DNA of 64,000 nt from CAVOOW01 sp963697675 (GCA_963697675.1 CAVOOW010000004.1:186001-250000), one strand, 5' to 3'. Counted from the stretch's first letter, positions 24,623 to 37,368 are shown. Notes: generated by a model not told the origin, from the letters alone. Numbers and translations: made by a program.

Positions 24623-25809
24623 GCCTCCAGTGCAGAAAGTCCGGGCAGTTCCTTGCCCTCGAGCAGCTCCAGGCTCGCGCCGCCACCCGTGGAGATGTGC
24701 CCGAACGCCTTCTCGTCGAAGCCGAGCTGGCGCACGGCCGCAGCCGAGTCCCCGCCGCCGACGACCGTCAGGCCGTCGACCTCCGTGATGGCCTGGGCGA
24801 TGGCCCGGGTCCCCTCGGCGAACGGCGCCATCTCGAAGACGCCCATCGGGCCGTTCCAGAAGACGGTGCGCGCATCGCGCAGCTTGTCGGCGAACAGCGC
24901 GCTGCTGCGGGGTCCGATGTCGAGGCCGATCCGGTCGGCCGGGAAGTCGGCGACGTCGACGATGTCGTGGTCGGCGTCAGCGGCGAACGCCGTCGCCGCG
25001 ACGATGTCGACGGGCAGCACCAGCTCGACACCCTTCGCGCGAGCCTGCTCGACGTAGCCGCGAACGGCGTCGAGCTGGTCTTCCTCGAGCAGGCTCTTGC
25101 CGACCTCGTGGCCCTGTGCCTTGAGGAAGGTGAAGACCATGCCGCCGCCGATCAGCAGCCGGTCGACGACACCGAGCAGGTTGTCGATGACACCGAGCTT
25201 GTCCGAGACCTTGGACCCTCCGAGCACGACCACGTAGGGCCGGGCAGGTTCGTGGGTGAGGCGGTGCAGGACCTCGACCTCGGCGAGTACGAGCGCGCCG
25301 GCCGCGTGCGGCAGCCGCTGCGGCACGTCATAGACACTCGCGTGCTTGCGGTGCACCGCGCCGAACCCGTCGCCGACGTAGACCTCGGCGAGCCCCGCGA
25401 GCTGGTCGGCGAACGCGCCGCGCTCGGCGTCGTCCTTGGCCGTCTCGCCCTTGTTGAAGCGCAGGTTCTCGAGAAGGGCGACCTGCCCGTCGGCGAGACC
25501 GTCGACCGTCGCACGGGCGCTCTCGCCCACCGTGTCCGTCGCGAACACGACATCGCGCCCGAGGACCTCACCGAGCCGGGCGGCGACCGGCGCGAGCGAG
25601 TACTGGGGGTCGGGTGCCCCCTTCGGACGGCCGAGGTGGGCGCAGACCACGACGCGCGCGCCGCGGTCCGCGAGATCGGCCAGCGTCGGAGCACTGGCCC
25701 GGATGCGACCGTCGTCGGTGATCCTGGCGCCGTCGAGCGGCACGTTGAGGTCGGACCGGACGAGGACCCGGCGGCCACGCAACGGCCCGAGGTCGTCGAC
25801 TGTCTTCAT
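24619..25809 (-). CDS. pgk: Phosphoglycerate kinase
   Basis: Makes ATP from 1,3-bisphosphoglycerate, 396 aa. The N-terminal RVLVRSDLNVPLDGARITDD binds the substrate; VVLGGSKVSDK and the nucleotide loop VVGGGDSAAAVRQLG are in the C-domain. It starts 13 bases after the gap stop and overlaps tpiA, forming one operon. Confidence 0.97.
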   Translation of the reverse strand: MKTVDDLGPLRGRRVLVRSDLNVPLDGARITDDGRIRASAPTLADLADRGARVVVCAHLGRPKGAPDPQYSLAPVAARLGEVLGRDVVFATDTVGESARATVDGLADGQVALLENLRFNKGETAKDDAERGAFADQLAGLAEVYVGDGFGAVHRKHASVYDVPQRLPHAAGALVLAEVEVLHRLTHEPARPYVVVLGGSKVSDKLGVIDNLLGVVDRLLIGGGMVFTFLKAQGHEVGKSLLEEDQLDAVRGYVEQARAKGVELVLPVDIVAATAFAADADHDIVDVADFPADRIGLDIGPRSSALFADKLRDARTVFWNGPMGVFEMAPFAEGTRAIAQAITEVDGLTVVGGGDSAAAVRQLGFDEKAFGHISTGGGASLELLEGKELPGLSALEA

Positions 25810-25822
25810 CGGGCAGCGACCG

Positions 25823-26827
25823 TCACAGGGAACGGCCGACCAGACCGACCAGGTCGACGAGACGGCAGGAGTAGCCCCACTCGTTGTCGTACCAGCCGAT
25901 GATCTTGACCTGGTTGCCGATGACCTTCGTCAGCTTGGAGTCGAACGTGCACGACGACGGGTCGGTCACGATGTCGGAGGAGACGATCTCGTCCTCGGTG
26001 TAGGTGAGGTAGCCCTTGAACGCTCCCTCGGCCGCCGCCTTGAATGCGGCGTTGACCTCGTCGACCGTCGTCTCGCGGCTCACCGTGACGGTGAGGTCGG
26101 TGGCCGAGCCGGTCGGGATCGGCACGCGGATCGCGAACCCGTCGAGCTTGCCCTTGAGCTCGGGCAGGACCAGGGAGATCGCCTTCGCCGCACCGGTGCT
26201 GGTCGGCACGATGTTGACGGCGGCGGCGCGCGCCCGGCGGAGGTCCTTGTGCGGACCGTCCTGGAGGTTCTGGTCGCCGGTGTAGGCGTGGATGGTCGTC
26301 ATCAGGCCGGACTCGATGCCGAACGAGTCGTTGAGCACCTTGGCCATCGGGGCGAGGCAGTTCGTCGTGCACGAGGCCATCGAGATGATGTGGTGCTTGG
26401 TGGAGTCGTAGTCGGCCTCGTTCGCGCCGAGCACGACCGTGACGTCCTCGTTCTTGGCGGGCGCGGAGATGATGACCTTCTGCGCACCGCCGTCGAGGTG
26501 GGCCTTGGCCTTGGTCGCGTCGGTGAAGAAGCCGGTCGACTCGAGGACGACCTCGGCGCCGAGCTCCTTCCACGGCAGGTTCGCGGGGTCCCGCTCCTCG
26601 AGCACCCGGATCTTGCGGCCGCCGACGATGATGTTCTCGTCGTCGTACGTGACGTCCTCGGCCAGCCGGCCCAGGATCGTGTCGTACTTCAGCAGGTGGG
26701 CCAGCGTCTTGTTGTCCGTGAGGTCGTTCACGGCGACGACCTCGAAGTCGGCGCCCTGTGCGAGGGCGGCGCGATAGAAGTTGCGGCCGATGCGGCCGAA
26801 GCCATTGATGCCAACGCGGATGGTCAC
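25823..26827 (-). CDS. gap: Glyceraldehyde-3-phosphate dehydrogenase, type I
   Basis: NAD-dependent oxidation and phosphorylation of glyceraldehyde 3-phosphate, 334 aa. GTG 26827 (VTIRVGINGFGRIGRNFYRA) has GAGGAG eight bases upstream; an ATG at 26863 in frame adds non-family residues. The catalytic Cys is in ASCTTNCLAPMAKVL and the C-terminal WYDNEWGYSCRLVDL is typical. First gene of the glycolytic operon. Minus-strand TAGGGT near 26900 is a possible -10. Confidence 0.97.
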   Translation of the reverse strand: MTIRVGINGFGRIGRNFYRAALAQGADFEVVAVNDLTDNKTLAHLLKYDTILGRLAEDVTYDDENIIVGGRKIRVLEERDPANLPWKELGAEVVLESTGFFTDATKAKAHLDGGAQKVIISAPAKNEDVTVVLGANEADYDSTKHHIISMASCTTNCLAPMAKVLNDSFGIESGLMTTIHAYTGDQNLQDGPHKDLRRARAAAVNIVPTSTGAAKAISLVLPELKGKLDGFAIRVPIPTGSATDLTVTVSRETTVDEVNAAFKAAAEGAFKGYLTYTEDEIVSSDIVTDPSSCTFDSKLTKVIGNQVKIIGWYDNEWGYSCRLVDLVGLVGRSL

Positions 26828-26948
26828 GACATGCTCCTCAGAATCCGGCGGGCGGGGGGCCACGGCCGGGTTGCAACTCGCTCGTTCTTGACGAGTCGAC
26901 CCTATCCAACGCCGATGACCGGTCTCACCATGCGGGCGAGCCAGGGTT

Positions 26949-27929
26949 TCAGGCGTCCAGCATGTCGCTGGTCAGACTGGACTCGGTGTCCGGGACACCG
27001 AGGTCGGACGCCTTCTTGTCGGCCATCGCCAGCAGCCGCCGGATCCGGCCCGCGACCGCGTCCTTGGTCATCGGCGGCTCGGCCAGCCCGCCGAGCTCCT
27101 CGAGGCTGGCCTGCTTGTGCGCGAGCCGCAGCTCGCCCGCGGTCTTCAGGTGGTCGGGCACGTCGTCGCCGAGGATCTCCAGCGCGCGGTGTACGCGGGC
27201 ACCCGCCGCCACCGCCGCGCGCGCCGACCGGCGCATGTTGGCGTCGTCGAAGTTGGCCAACCGGTTCGCGGTCGCGCGCACCTCGCGGCGCATCCGCCGC
27301 TCTTCCCAGGCCAGCACGCTGTCGTGGGCGCCCAGCCTGGTCAGCAGCGCGCCGATGGCGTCCCCGTCCCGTACGACCACGCGATCGACCCCACGCACCT
27401 CGCGCGCCTTGGCCCCGATGCCCAGCCGGCGTGCCGCCCCGACCAGCGCCAGGGCGGCCTCCGGTCCCGGGCAGGTGATCTCCAGCGACGACGACCGGCC
27501 GGGCTCGGTGAGCGAGCCGTGGGCGAGGAAAGCACCACGCCAGGCCGACTCGGCGTCGCAGATCGCGCCGGACACGACCTGCGGCGGCAGGCCGCGGACA
27601 GGGCGGCCACGGCCGTCGATCAGACCGGTCTGGCGGGCCAGTGCCTCCCCGTCCTTGGAGATGCGCACGAGGTAGCGGCTGCCCTTGCGCAGTCCGCCCG
27701 CGGCCACGACGGCCACGTCCGAGCCGTGGCCATAGACCTCAGCGATGTCCTTGCGCAGCCGTCGCGCCGTCGCGCCGGTGTCGATCTCGGCCTCGATCAC
27801 GATCCGACCGCTCACGATGTGCAGACCACCGGCGAAGCGCAGCATCGACGACACCTCGGCCTTGCGACAGCACGGCCGCGTAATCGTCAGATGTGCAAGC
27901 TCGTCTTTGACGGCTGCGGTCATGGCCAT
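26949..27929 (-). CDS. whiA: Sporulation/cell-division regulator WhiA
   Basis: DNA-binding protein with a degenerate LAGLIDADG homing-endonuclease fold joined to a C-terminal helix-turn-helix; in Streptomyces it switches on sporulation septation genes together with WhiB. About 326 aa from ATG 27929 (MAMTAAVKDELAHL); a second ATG two codons on is equally possible. Motifs: AFLAHGSLTEPGRSSSLEI and the C-terminal PPMTKDAVAGRIRRLLAMAD. It follows yvcK by four bases in the conserved rapZ-yvcK-whiA order; presence does not prove sporulation, as non-sporulating actinomycetes keep it. Confidence 0.95.
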   Translation of the reverse strand: MAMTAAVKDELAHLTITRPCCRKAEVSSMLRFAGGLHIVSGRIVIEAEIDTGATARRLRKDIAEVYGHGSDVAVVAAGGLRKGSRYLVRISKDGEALARQTGLIDGRGRPVRGLPPQVVSGAICDAESAWRGAFLAHGSLTEPGRSSSLEITCPGPEAALALVGAARRLGIGAKAREVRGVDRVVVRDGDAIGALLTRLGAHDSVLAWEERRMRREVRATANRLANFDDANMRRSARAAVAAGARVHRALEILGDDVPDHLKTAGELRLAHKQASLEELGGLAEPPMTKDAVAGRIRRLLAMADKKASDLGVPDTESSLTSDMLDA

Positions 27930-27933
27930 GAGG

Positions 27934-28890
27934 TCAGATCCTGCCACTTGAGAGAACAGCTCGGTAAGCCGAGGCGAACAACTCGGGATCGTGCCGAGGT
28001 GTTCCATCGGAAACTGCAATCGGCGCAAGGACAACTCGCGCACCAAGGCGGGCCGCCACTTTTTCGAGGGCGACGTGGTCGGGCACCATCTTCGGATCAG
28101 CGAGCACGACGTCCAGCTGCCAGCCGGGTGCGTGGTCGGCCAATACCTCGAGGTAGGTCTCCGGAGCGAAGCCGCTCGTCTCTCCCGGCTGCGGCGCCAG
28201 ATTGAGCGCCACGAGCCGTCGGGCGCTCGTCTCGTGCAACGCGGCGGCGAGCTCGGGCACCAGCAGGTGAGGGATCACGCTGGTGAACCAGGAGCCGGGT
28301 CCGAGAACGACCCAGTCGGCGGCGCGGACAGCGGCGACGGCCTCCGCGCAGCCGGCGGGGTGTTCGGGCACCAGCGCCACACTGACGACCCGGCCGGGGG
28401 CGGTGGCCACCGCGACCTGGCCGCGGACCTTGCGCTGGACACCGTCGGGGCCTTCGACGACCGCCTCGATGTCGAGCGGCTCGACGGACATGGGCAGCAC
28501 CCGGCCCTGCACCCCGAGCAGCCGGCCCATCCAGGCCAGCCCCTCGACCGAGTCGCCGAGCAGCTCCCACAGCGCGACGATGAGCAGGTTGCCGACGGCG
28601 TGGTCGTGCAGGTGGCCCTCGCTGCGGAACCGGTGCTGCACGACGCGGCTCCACGTCTGTCCCCAGTCGTCGTCCCCGCACAGCGCGGCCAGGGCCATCC
28701 GCAGGTCGCCGGGCGGCAGCACGCCCAGCTCGCGGCGCAGCCGGCCGCTGGACCCGCCGTCGTCGGCAACGGTCACGACCGCCGTCAGCCGTTGCGTGAC
28801 TCGACGCAGCGCCGACAGCGACGCGGCGAGGCCGTGGCCACCGCCCAGCGCGACGACGTCCGGGTCTTCCTCTGCCGTGCCCTGGGGCAC
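27934..28890 (-). CDS. yvcK: YvcK/CofD-like gluconeogenesis factor
   Basis: UDP-sugar-binding protein of the CofD/YvcK fold, 318 aa, linked to cell-wall homeostasis on gluconeogenic carbon in Bacillus and Mycobacterium (CuvA). Motifs: VVALGGGHGLAASLSALRR, VTVADDGGSSGRLRRELG and GPGSWFTSVIPHLLVPEL. The start follows the rapZ stop by two bases; the C-terminus abuts whiA, so the three form one unit. Confidence 0.93.
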   Translation of the reverse strand: MPQGTAEEDPDVVALGGGHGLAASLSALRRVTQRLTAVVTVADDGGSSGRLRRELGVLPPGDLRMALAALCGDDDWGQTWSRVVQHRFRSEGHLHDHAVGNLLIVALWELLGDSVEGLAWMGRLLGVQGRVLPMSVEPLDIEAVVEGPDGVQRKVRGQVAVATAPGRVVSVALVPEHPAGCAEAVAAVRAADWVVLGPGSWFTSVIPHLLVPELAAALHETSARRLVALNLAPQPGETSGFAPETYLEVLADHAPGWQLDVVLADPKMVPDHVALEKVAARLGARVVLAPIAVSDGTPRHDPELFASAYRAVLSSGRI

Positions 28891-28892
28891 GT

Positions 28893-29795
28893 TTACTCCC
28901 GTCCGAGGTCGCGGTGGACGACGGCGACGTCCATGCCGAGGTCGGTGAGCCGCCGGTTCAGCTCCTCGGTGATGGCGACGGAACGATGCTTGCCACCCGT
29001 GCAGCCGATGGCGACGGTGGCGAACCGCTTGCCTTCGCGCAGATAGCCGGCCGAGACGATCTCGAGCAGGCTGGTGTAGCCGTCGACGAACTCCTTCGCG
29101 CCGGGCTGCTGCAACACGTAGTCGCTGACGACCTGGTCGCGGCCGGTCAGCGGCCGCAGCTCGGGCACCCAGTGCGGGTTGGGCAGGAACCGGCAGTCCA
29201 CGACAAGGTCGGCGTCGACCGGCAGGCCGTACTTGTAGCCGAACGAGATCAGCGTCGCGTGCAGCCCGGTGCGACCCGTTTCCTCGAATGCCTGCAACAC
29301 TTTTGCGCTCAGCTCATGCACGTTGAGGTCGCTGGTGTCGAGGATGAAGTCGGCGTCAGCGCGCAGGTCGCCCAACAGCTCGCGCTCCCGGGCGATGCCA
29401 TCGACGAGTCGTCCGTCCGCCTGCAGCGGGTGCGGTCGACGTACCGCTTCATGACGGCGTACGAGCGCCGCGTCACTGGCCTCGAGGTAGATGATGCGCG
29501 GGTTGATGCCGTCGTTCTTGAGCTGGGCCAACGCCTCTGTGAGGTCGGCGAAGAACGACCTGCTGCGTACGTCGACGACGGCCGCCATGCGGGGCACGTT
29601 TCCCTGCGCTCGACCGCCGAGCTCGGTGAGGGTCGGCAGCAGGGCCGGCGGGAGGTTGTCCACGACGAACCAGCCGAGGTCTTCCAGGACGTTCGCCGCG
29701 GTGCTGCGCCCGGCTCCCGACATGCCGGTGATGATGACGAGGTCGGGGAGCCGCGGTGCAGCGCTGTCCTCTGCCTCCCGGACCTGGTTGGTCAC
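28893..29795 (-). CDS. rapZ: RNase adapter RapZ / nucleotide-binding protein
   Basis: P-loop protein of the RapZ/YvcJ family, 300 aa from GTG 29795 (VTNQVREAEDSAAPRLPDLV) with AAGGA upstream. The Walker A loop reads GMSGAGRSTAANVLEDLG, with Arg in place of the usual Lys. The C-terminal domain has FGYKYGLPVDADLVVDCRFL and AIGCTGGKHRSVAITEEL. In enterobacteria it directs GlmZ decay; in actinobacteria the role is less clear. As sequenced its frame is open backwards into uvrC; I regard this as an artefact. Confidence 0.93.
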   Translation of the reverse strand: MTNQVREAEDSAAPRLPDLVIITGMSGAGRSTAANVLEDLGWFVVDNLPPALLPTLTELGGRAQGNVPRMAAVVDVRSRSFFADLTEALAQLKNDGINPRIIYLEASDAALVRRHEAVRRPHPLQADGRLVDGIARERELLGDLRADADFILDTSDLNVHELSAKVLQAFEETGRTGLHATLISFGYKYGLPVDADLVVDCRFLPNPHWVPELRPLTGRDQVVSDYVLQQPGAKEFVDGYTSLLEIVSAGYLREGKRFATVAIGCTGGKHRSVAITEELNRRLTDLGMDVAVVHRDLGRE

Positions 29796-31820
29796 TGTCG
29801 TTCCTTCATCGTTGCTGGTCGGTGTGCTGTCGTCGAGGATCTCGCCGGTCGCAGTGTTGACGGCGAGGCCGCCCGTGCGGTCGCCGGCCGCCAGTGCCGC
29901 GACGACGGCCTCGGCCGTGTGCCGGCCGACGCCCGGCACCTCGATGATCTCGTCGACGGAGGCCGCTGCCAGCCGCTTGAGGGAACCGAACTGCTTGAGC
30001 AGCGCCTTGCGCCTCGTCTCACCGAGCCCGGCTATGCCGTCGAGGGCGCTCGCCGTCATCGACTTGGACCGGCGCGACCGGTGGTGGGCGATGGCGAAAC
30101 GGTGGGCCTCGTCGCGCACCCGTTGGAGCAGATAGAGACCCTCGCTGGTCCGGGCCATCACGACGGGGTGCGGGTCGTCGGGCAGCCACACCTCCTCGAG
30201 TCGCTTCGCGAGCCCGCACAGCGCCACGTCGTCCACGCCGAGCGCGTCGAGCGCCTGCTGTGCCGCGGCCACCTGGGGTGCGCCGCCGTCGACGATGACG
30301 AGGTTCGGCGGATAGGCGAAGCGGCTGGGGCCGGCCGGTCTCGGGGTCGATGCCGACGGGCACGTCGGCGGCCTCGTTGCCCTCGCTCGTCCAGCTCGCC
30401 GGTCTTGGCCTTCTCGTCGAGATAGCGCCGGAACCGCCGAGTGATCACCTCGTGGATCGACGCCGTGTCGCCGCGGCCGGCCAGGCCACGGATGACGAAC
30501 CGCCGATATTCGCTCTTGCGGGCGAGGCCGTCCTCGAAGACGACCATCGACGCGACGACGTCGGTCTCCTGGATGTGCGACACGTCGTAGCACTCGATGC
30601 GCAGCGGGGCCTCGTCGAGGCCCAGCGCCTCCTGGATCTCGGCGAGCGCGATGCTGCGCGTCGTGAGGTCGCTGCCGCGCTTGGTCTTGTGCAGCGCCAG
30701 CGACTGCGCGGCGTTGCGCGCGACGGTCTCCATCAGGTTGCGCTTGTCACCGCGCTGCGGCACTCGCAGGTTGACGTTGCTGCCCCGGCACTCGCGCAGC
30801 CAGGCGCTCACCGTGGGCGCGTCCTCGGGCAGACGCGGGCACCAGCACCTCGCGCGGCACGCTGTCGTTCCAGCTCTCGCCGTCTTCGGTGCCATAGAGC
30901 TGCAGGAGGAATCGCTCCACCAGGTCCGCGGTGCTCAGGTCCTCCACCTTGTCGACGACCCAGCCACGCTGACCTCGTACGCGGCCGCCTCGTACATAGA
31001 AGATCTGAACGGCTGCTTCGAGCGGGTCCTCGGCGAGAGCGATCACGTCGGCGTCCGTGCCGTCACCGAGTACGACGGCCTGCTTCTCGACGGCGCGCTC
31101 GAGCGCCTTGATGTCGTCGCGCAGCCGGGCGGCCTTTTCGTAGTCCTGGTTGGCCGCCGCGATCTGCATGTCCTTCTCGAGGCGGCGCAGGAACGGCCCG
31201 GTCTGGCCGGCCATGAAGTCGCAGAAGTCGTCGACGATCGCCCGGTGCTCCGCGGCGTCCACCCGGCCGACGCAGGGCGCGGAGCACTTGCCGATGTAGC
31301 CGAGCAGGCACGGGCGACCGACCTGTCCGGCACGCTTGAAGACGCCGGTCGAGCAGGTGCGTGCGGGGAAGACCCGCAGCAGCAGGTCGAGCGTCTCGCG
31401 GATGGCCCACGCGTGCGAGTAGGGCCCGAAGTAGCGCACGCCCTTCTTCTTGGCGCCGCGCATCACCTGCAGCCGCGGGAACTCCTCGTTGAGAGTGACC
31501 GCGAGACTGGGATAGCTCTTGTCGTCGCGGTATTTCACGTTGAAGCGGGGGTCGAACTCCTTGATCCAGTTGTACTCGAGCTGCAGCGCCTCGACCTCGG
31601 TCGAGACGACGGTCCACTCGACGCTCGCCGCGCTCAGCACCATCGTCTGGGTGCGGGCGTGCATGGCGGAGATGTCCTGGAAGTACGACGAGAGGCGCGG
31701 GCGCAGGCTGCGCGCCTTTCCGACGTAGATCACCCGGCCGTGCTCGTCCCGGAATCGGTAGACCCCGGGGTTGACGGGGATCGAGCCCGGCGCGGGACGG
31801 TAGGACGCCGGATCAGCCAC
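29792..31820 (-). CDS. uvrC: Excinuclease ABC subunit C, several frameshifts
   Basis: Makes both incisions in nucleotide-excision repair. Pieces in order: GIY-YIG domain (PGVYRFRDEHGRVIYVGKAR), the Cys cluster (CSAPCVGRVD), a UVR motif (DYEKAARLRDDIKALE), the RNase H-like domain (IECYDVSHIQETDVVASMVV, LVIVDGGAPQVAAAQQ) and C-terminal helix-hairpin-helix pair (VDEIIEVPGVGRHTAEAV). Extra single bases near 30836, 30385 and in CCCC 30327-30330 break it. A fourth surplus base near the end would give exactly 675 codons and a TGA overlapping the rapZ GTG (GTGA). Confidence 0.93.
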
Positions 31821-32047
31821 GTACTCACCCTACGACCCGAGTCCAACACCCGATCTCAACCCGACGCCCTTCCTCCCGTGCACCCCGATGCCAGGTTAGC
31901 GGGGTCGATCATGGAGGACTGGGGAGCAGCATTCCGGCGCATGGTCGACGCCGACAGTCGGGCGGTGCGACCGGGACCGACCCGGGTCTATGAGGCGGGG
32001 TTCGGGCTGCGGCACTGCCGCCGGATCGACTGTCGAGGAGCTGAGCA
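31821..32047. other. Intergenic region between uvrC and IS110 remnant
   Basis: No gene is supported. It holds the uvrC promoter side and, from about 31900, DNA that may be degraded IS110 left-end or displaced sequence; a short open frame (MEDWGAAFRRMVDADSRAV) has no recognisable relative. I cannot define an IS boundary. Confidence 0.4.
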
Positions 32048-32820
32048 GTGCGGTCGTGCAGCGACCGACGGGCGCGCGTCAGGATTCCTGATGTCGCCCA
32101 GGAAGCCGCGCGGGACCTGGTCCGGGCCCGCGAGGACGCCCGGGCGGATCTGATGCGCGCCCGTCACCGGCTCTCCAAGCCGTTGCTGGGTCAGGGCATT
32201 GTCTACTCCGGCGGGCAGGCCTGGACCGGTAAGCACGACGGGTGGTTGCGCGCCCAGCACTTCCCCGAGCCCGGCCGCCAGCTGGCGTTCGAGGCGGCCT
32301 ATGAGGCGATGGTGCTCACCGGTGACCGCCGGGACCGGCTGGACGCGGCGATCACCGCGATGGCTCTGCAGGGCGAGTTCACCCATGTCGTGCGCCGGCT
32401 GGGCTGCCTGCGCGGGGTCTCCACCCTGACCGCGTTCGGGCTGGCCGTGGAGATCGGGGACTGGCACCGGTTCACCGGCTCATCGATCGGTGCCTACCTC
32501 GGTCTGGTGCCCACCGAGGACTCCTCCGGAGATGCACGCTGGCAGGGCTCGATCACCAAGACCGGCAACAGTCACGCCCGACGGTTGCTCGTCGAGGCCG
32601 CCTGGCACCACCGCAAGACCTATGCCATCCCCGGAGCAGCGATGCGGGCCCGCTGGGACCAGGCATCCGGCGCGGCGCGGGTCCGCGGCCAGGAAGGCAA
32701 CCAACGGCTGCACCGACGCTGGCAAGCATTCACCGACCGCAAAAGAAACCAGTGATCGCCAACGTCGCCATCGCCCGCGAGCTCGCCGGCTGGTGCTGGT
32801 CGCTAGCCACCCTCGAGTAG
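32048..32820 (+). mobile_element. Truncated IS110-family transposase (C-terminal portion)
   Basis: Encodes the middle and C-terminal (Transposase_20/IS116-type) part of an IS110-family DEDD transposase: AARDLVRAREDARADLMRAR, RLGCLRGVSTLTAFGLAVEI, YLGLVPTEDSSGDARWQGSI and TKTGNSHARRLLVEAAWHH. The N-terminal RuvC-like DEDD catalytic domain is missing, so it is inactive. Near 32741 an A run seems one base short: the displayed frame stops at 32755, while the adjoining frame continues KKPVIANVAIARELAGWCWS to a TAG at 32820. No terminal repeats or bridge-RNA end can be identified. Confidence 0.85.
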
Positions 32821-33050
32821 CCGAACACCACAGATGTCCGGCCGGGCATCGAAAGATAGGTCGCAGCGCGTGGAACGACCCGCGAGAAAGCTATCAGCAA
32901 CCGTCGAGAACCTGACGGCCACCCTCGACACCTAGACAGCGGACCCGTTCCAGCCGAACAGCCCGTACTGCGGTAACCAACCCGCGCATATCAGCCTGAC
33001 CGCGCGTCGCCCACTGACACGCTGACCCACCCCAGATCCCCGGCCGGCCA
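32821..33050. other. Intergenic region downstream of IS110 remnant
   Basis: No coding sequence. It is slightly lower in G+C than its surroundings and may contain the decayed right end of the IS element. Nothing specific is recognised. Confidence 0.4.
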
Positions 33051-33087
33051 GAAGCGGCCTCCGAGAACCCATCCCGGAGGCCGCTTC
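33051..33087. terminator. 13-bp hairpin after the Rieske gene
   Basis: Perfect inverted repeat GAAGCGGCCTCCG (33051-33063) and its complement (33075-33087) with an 11-base loop, starting 32 bases beyond the Rieske stop. No T tract follows on the minus strand. Confidence 0.65.
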
Positions 33088-33118
33088 ACCCTGCCACTTG
33101 ACAGACAGGACTCACCTA

Positions 33119-33646
33119 TCAGCTTTCGACGATGTTGTCGCCGTCGACCTTGATGGCGATGGCGCTCAGCGCCTTGGGTGCCGGTCCGCCGGTGACCGAG
33201 CCGTCCTTGATGCTGTAGGTGCTGCCGTGGCACGGGCACAGGATCGCGCCGTCCTTGATCTCGCCGACCGTGCACCGCTGATGCGTGCACGTGGTGGTGA
33301 AGGCCTTGAAGTTCCCGGCGGTGGGCTGAGTGACCACTGCCGTCAGCTTCTCTTGCGGGCCGGGATTGGCGATGATCTTGCCGTTCTTGATGAACACGCC
33401 GCCGCCGACCGGCACGTCAGAGGTCGCGACGAGGCCGGCGCTGCCGCCACCCGAGGTGGCCGTCGATCCGCGCGGTGGGCCGGGCGACGTTCCGGAAGCG
33501 CTGGAGGTCGGATCTCCCGAGGCGGTGCTGCCACCGCCACCGCACGCTGCGGTGACCAGCCCTGCGGCACCAGCAACGGTCAGGCCGAGCACTCTTCGTC
33601 GGGAGATGCCCGGTTGGAGCAAGCTGTCGTCAGCGGGGGGGTTCAT
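33119..33646 (-). CDS. Tat-exported Rieske [2Fe-2S] lipoprotein
   Basis: 175 aa from ATG 33646. The N-terminus has a twin-arginine signal (GISRRRVLGLTVAGAAGLV) ending in a lipobox-like TAAC, then a Gly/Ser/Thr-rich linker, then a Rieske domain (about residues 75-175) with both ligand pairs, TCTHQRCTVG and CPCHGSTYSIKDGS. It is therefore an exported, membrane-anchored iron-sulfur electron carrier. No oxidase or cytochrome partner is adjacent. The longer open frame upstream (to 33853) is not family-like. Confidence 0.92.
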   Translation of the reverse strand: MNPPADDSLLQPGISRRRVLGLTVAGAAGLVTAACGGGGSTASGDPTSSASGTSPGPPRGSTATSGGGSAGLVATSDVPVGGGVFIKNGKIIANPGPQEKLTAVVTQPTAGNFKAFTTTCTHQRCTVGEIKDGAILCPCHGSTYSIKDGSVTGGPAPKALSAIAIKVDGDNIVES

Positions 33647-33918
33647 GAGCGGAGGTGTCCCTTCGTTCGTTCCCGGGCTCGTCGGCGAAACTACCGGTCG
33701 CGCGTCGGGGTTCCCTGATCCACTCTCTGTCTCACGGTCCCGCGCCCGACCGGGTGGTCTGGCCAGTTGCGCGCACCACCCGTTCGCACTACTGCAGAAC
33801 CCTCCGATCTGACGACGCGCGACGGTCCGTGAGGGAGCACGCTTGGGGAGCACTTGAGAGCGCTCCCATCCCTGGGGGGTGGTTGTCTGCCGAGCCTGGT
33901 GGCCCTCACGTGTGCGGA
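33647..33918. other. Intergenic region upstream of the Rieske gene
   Basis: Promoter side of the Rieske gene and downstream flank of uvrA. No gene, RNA or clear promoter hexamers recognised. Confidence 0.4.
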
Positions 33919-33957
33919 CCCGGCTGGGGCCATACCCCCCGTGCGACCCCAGCCGGG
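33919..33957. terminator. 11-bp hairpin downstream of uvrA
   Basis: CCCGGCTGGGG (33919-33929) and its exact complement (33947-33957) with a 17-base loop, 30 bases past the end of the uvrA tail frame at 33987. No T tract. Confidence 0.65.
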
Positions 33958-33986
33958 CCCGGGCCCGGCGTCCGGCGGAATCCCGC

Positions 33987-34168
33987 TCAGCCTGCGGCGC
34001 GGGCCGTCTTCCGAGGGGTCGCCTTCTGCGCCGTCGCCTTCTTCGCGGTCGCCTTCTTCGCCGTCGCCTTCTTCGCCGTCGCCGTGCTGGCCGCCGCCTT
34101 CGTCGCGGTCGCCTTCTTCGCCGTCGCCTTCCTGGCCGTCGACGTGCTGGCCGCCACCTTCGTCGCGG

Positions 34169-34172
<4 letters not shown>
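33987..34172 (-). other. Out-of-frame continuation of a histone H1-like UvrA tail
   Basis: Sixty-one codons of near-pure Ala-Thr-Lys repeats (for example KATAKKATATKAAASTATAK) ending KTARAAG and a stop. The repeat units match the last residues of the uvrA frame, so this is probably the true C-terminus of UvrA, offset by one missing base, rather than a separate gene. There is no ribosome-binding site. Confidence 0.55.
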
Positions 34173-37168
<2,996 letters not shown>

Positions 37169-37305
37169 AAATGTTCCCCATCGGTCGTCGCGCAGCAAGG
37201 CTGGCTCAGCCCAGCCGGACGTCATCGTCCATGCTATGTGCCGCCACCGACAGCTCTGTCCCGACGGTCACGGTCCGGACAGGCGTCAGCCCGCCGGGGC
37301 GCACC

Positions 37306-37359
37306 TTGTGGACTCTCCCGCACCCGACACGCCGGCGGACCGGTGTGTCGGGTCCACAA
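37306..37359 (-). terminator. Two-tier hairpin after the M1 peptidase gene
   Basis: Outer TTGTGGAC / GTCCACAA (37306-37313, 37352-37359) and inner CCCGACAC / GTGTCGGG (37323-37330, 37345-37352) arms, 10 bases beyond the peptidase stop. The arrangement resembles the other nested hairpins in this window. Confidence 0.6.
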
Positions 37360-37368
37360 AGGGAGTGG

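Noticed and set aside
29792..30022. Separate small gene between uvrC and rapZ
   Set aside because: The frame has no ribosome site; its end coincides with the expected uvrC stop, so it is the shifted uvrC tail.
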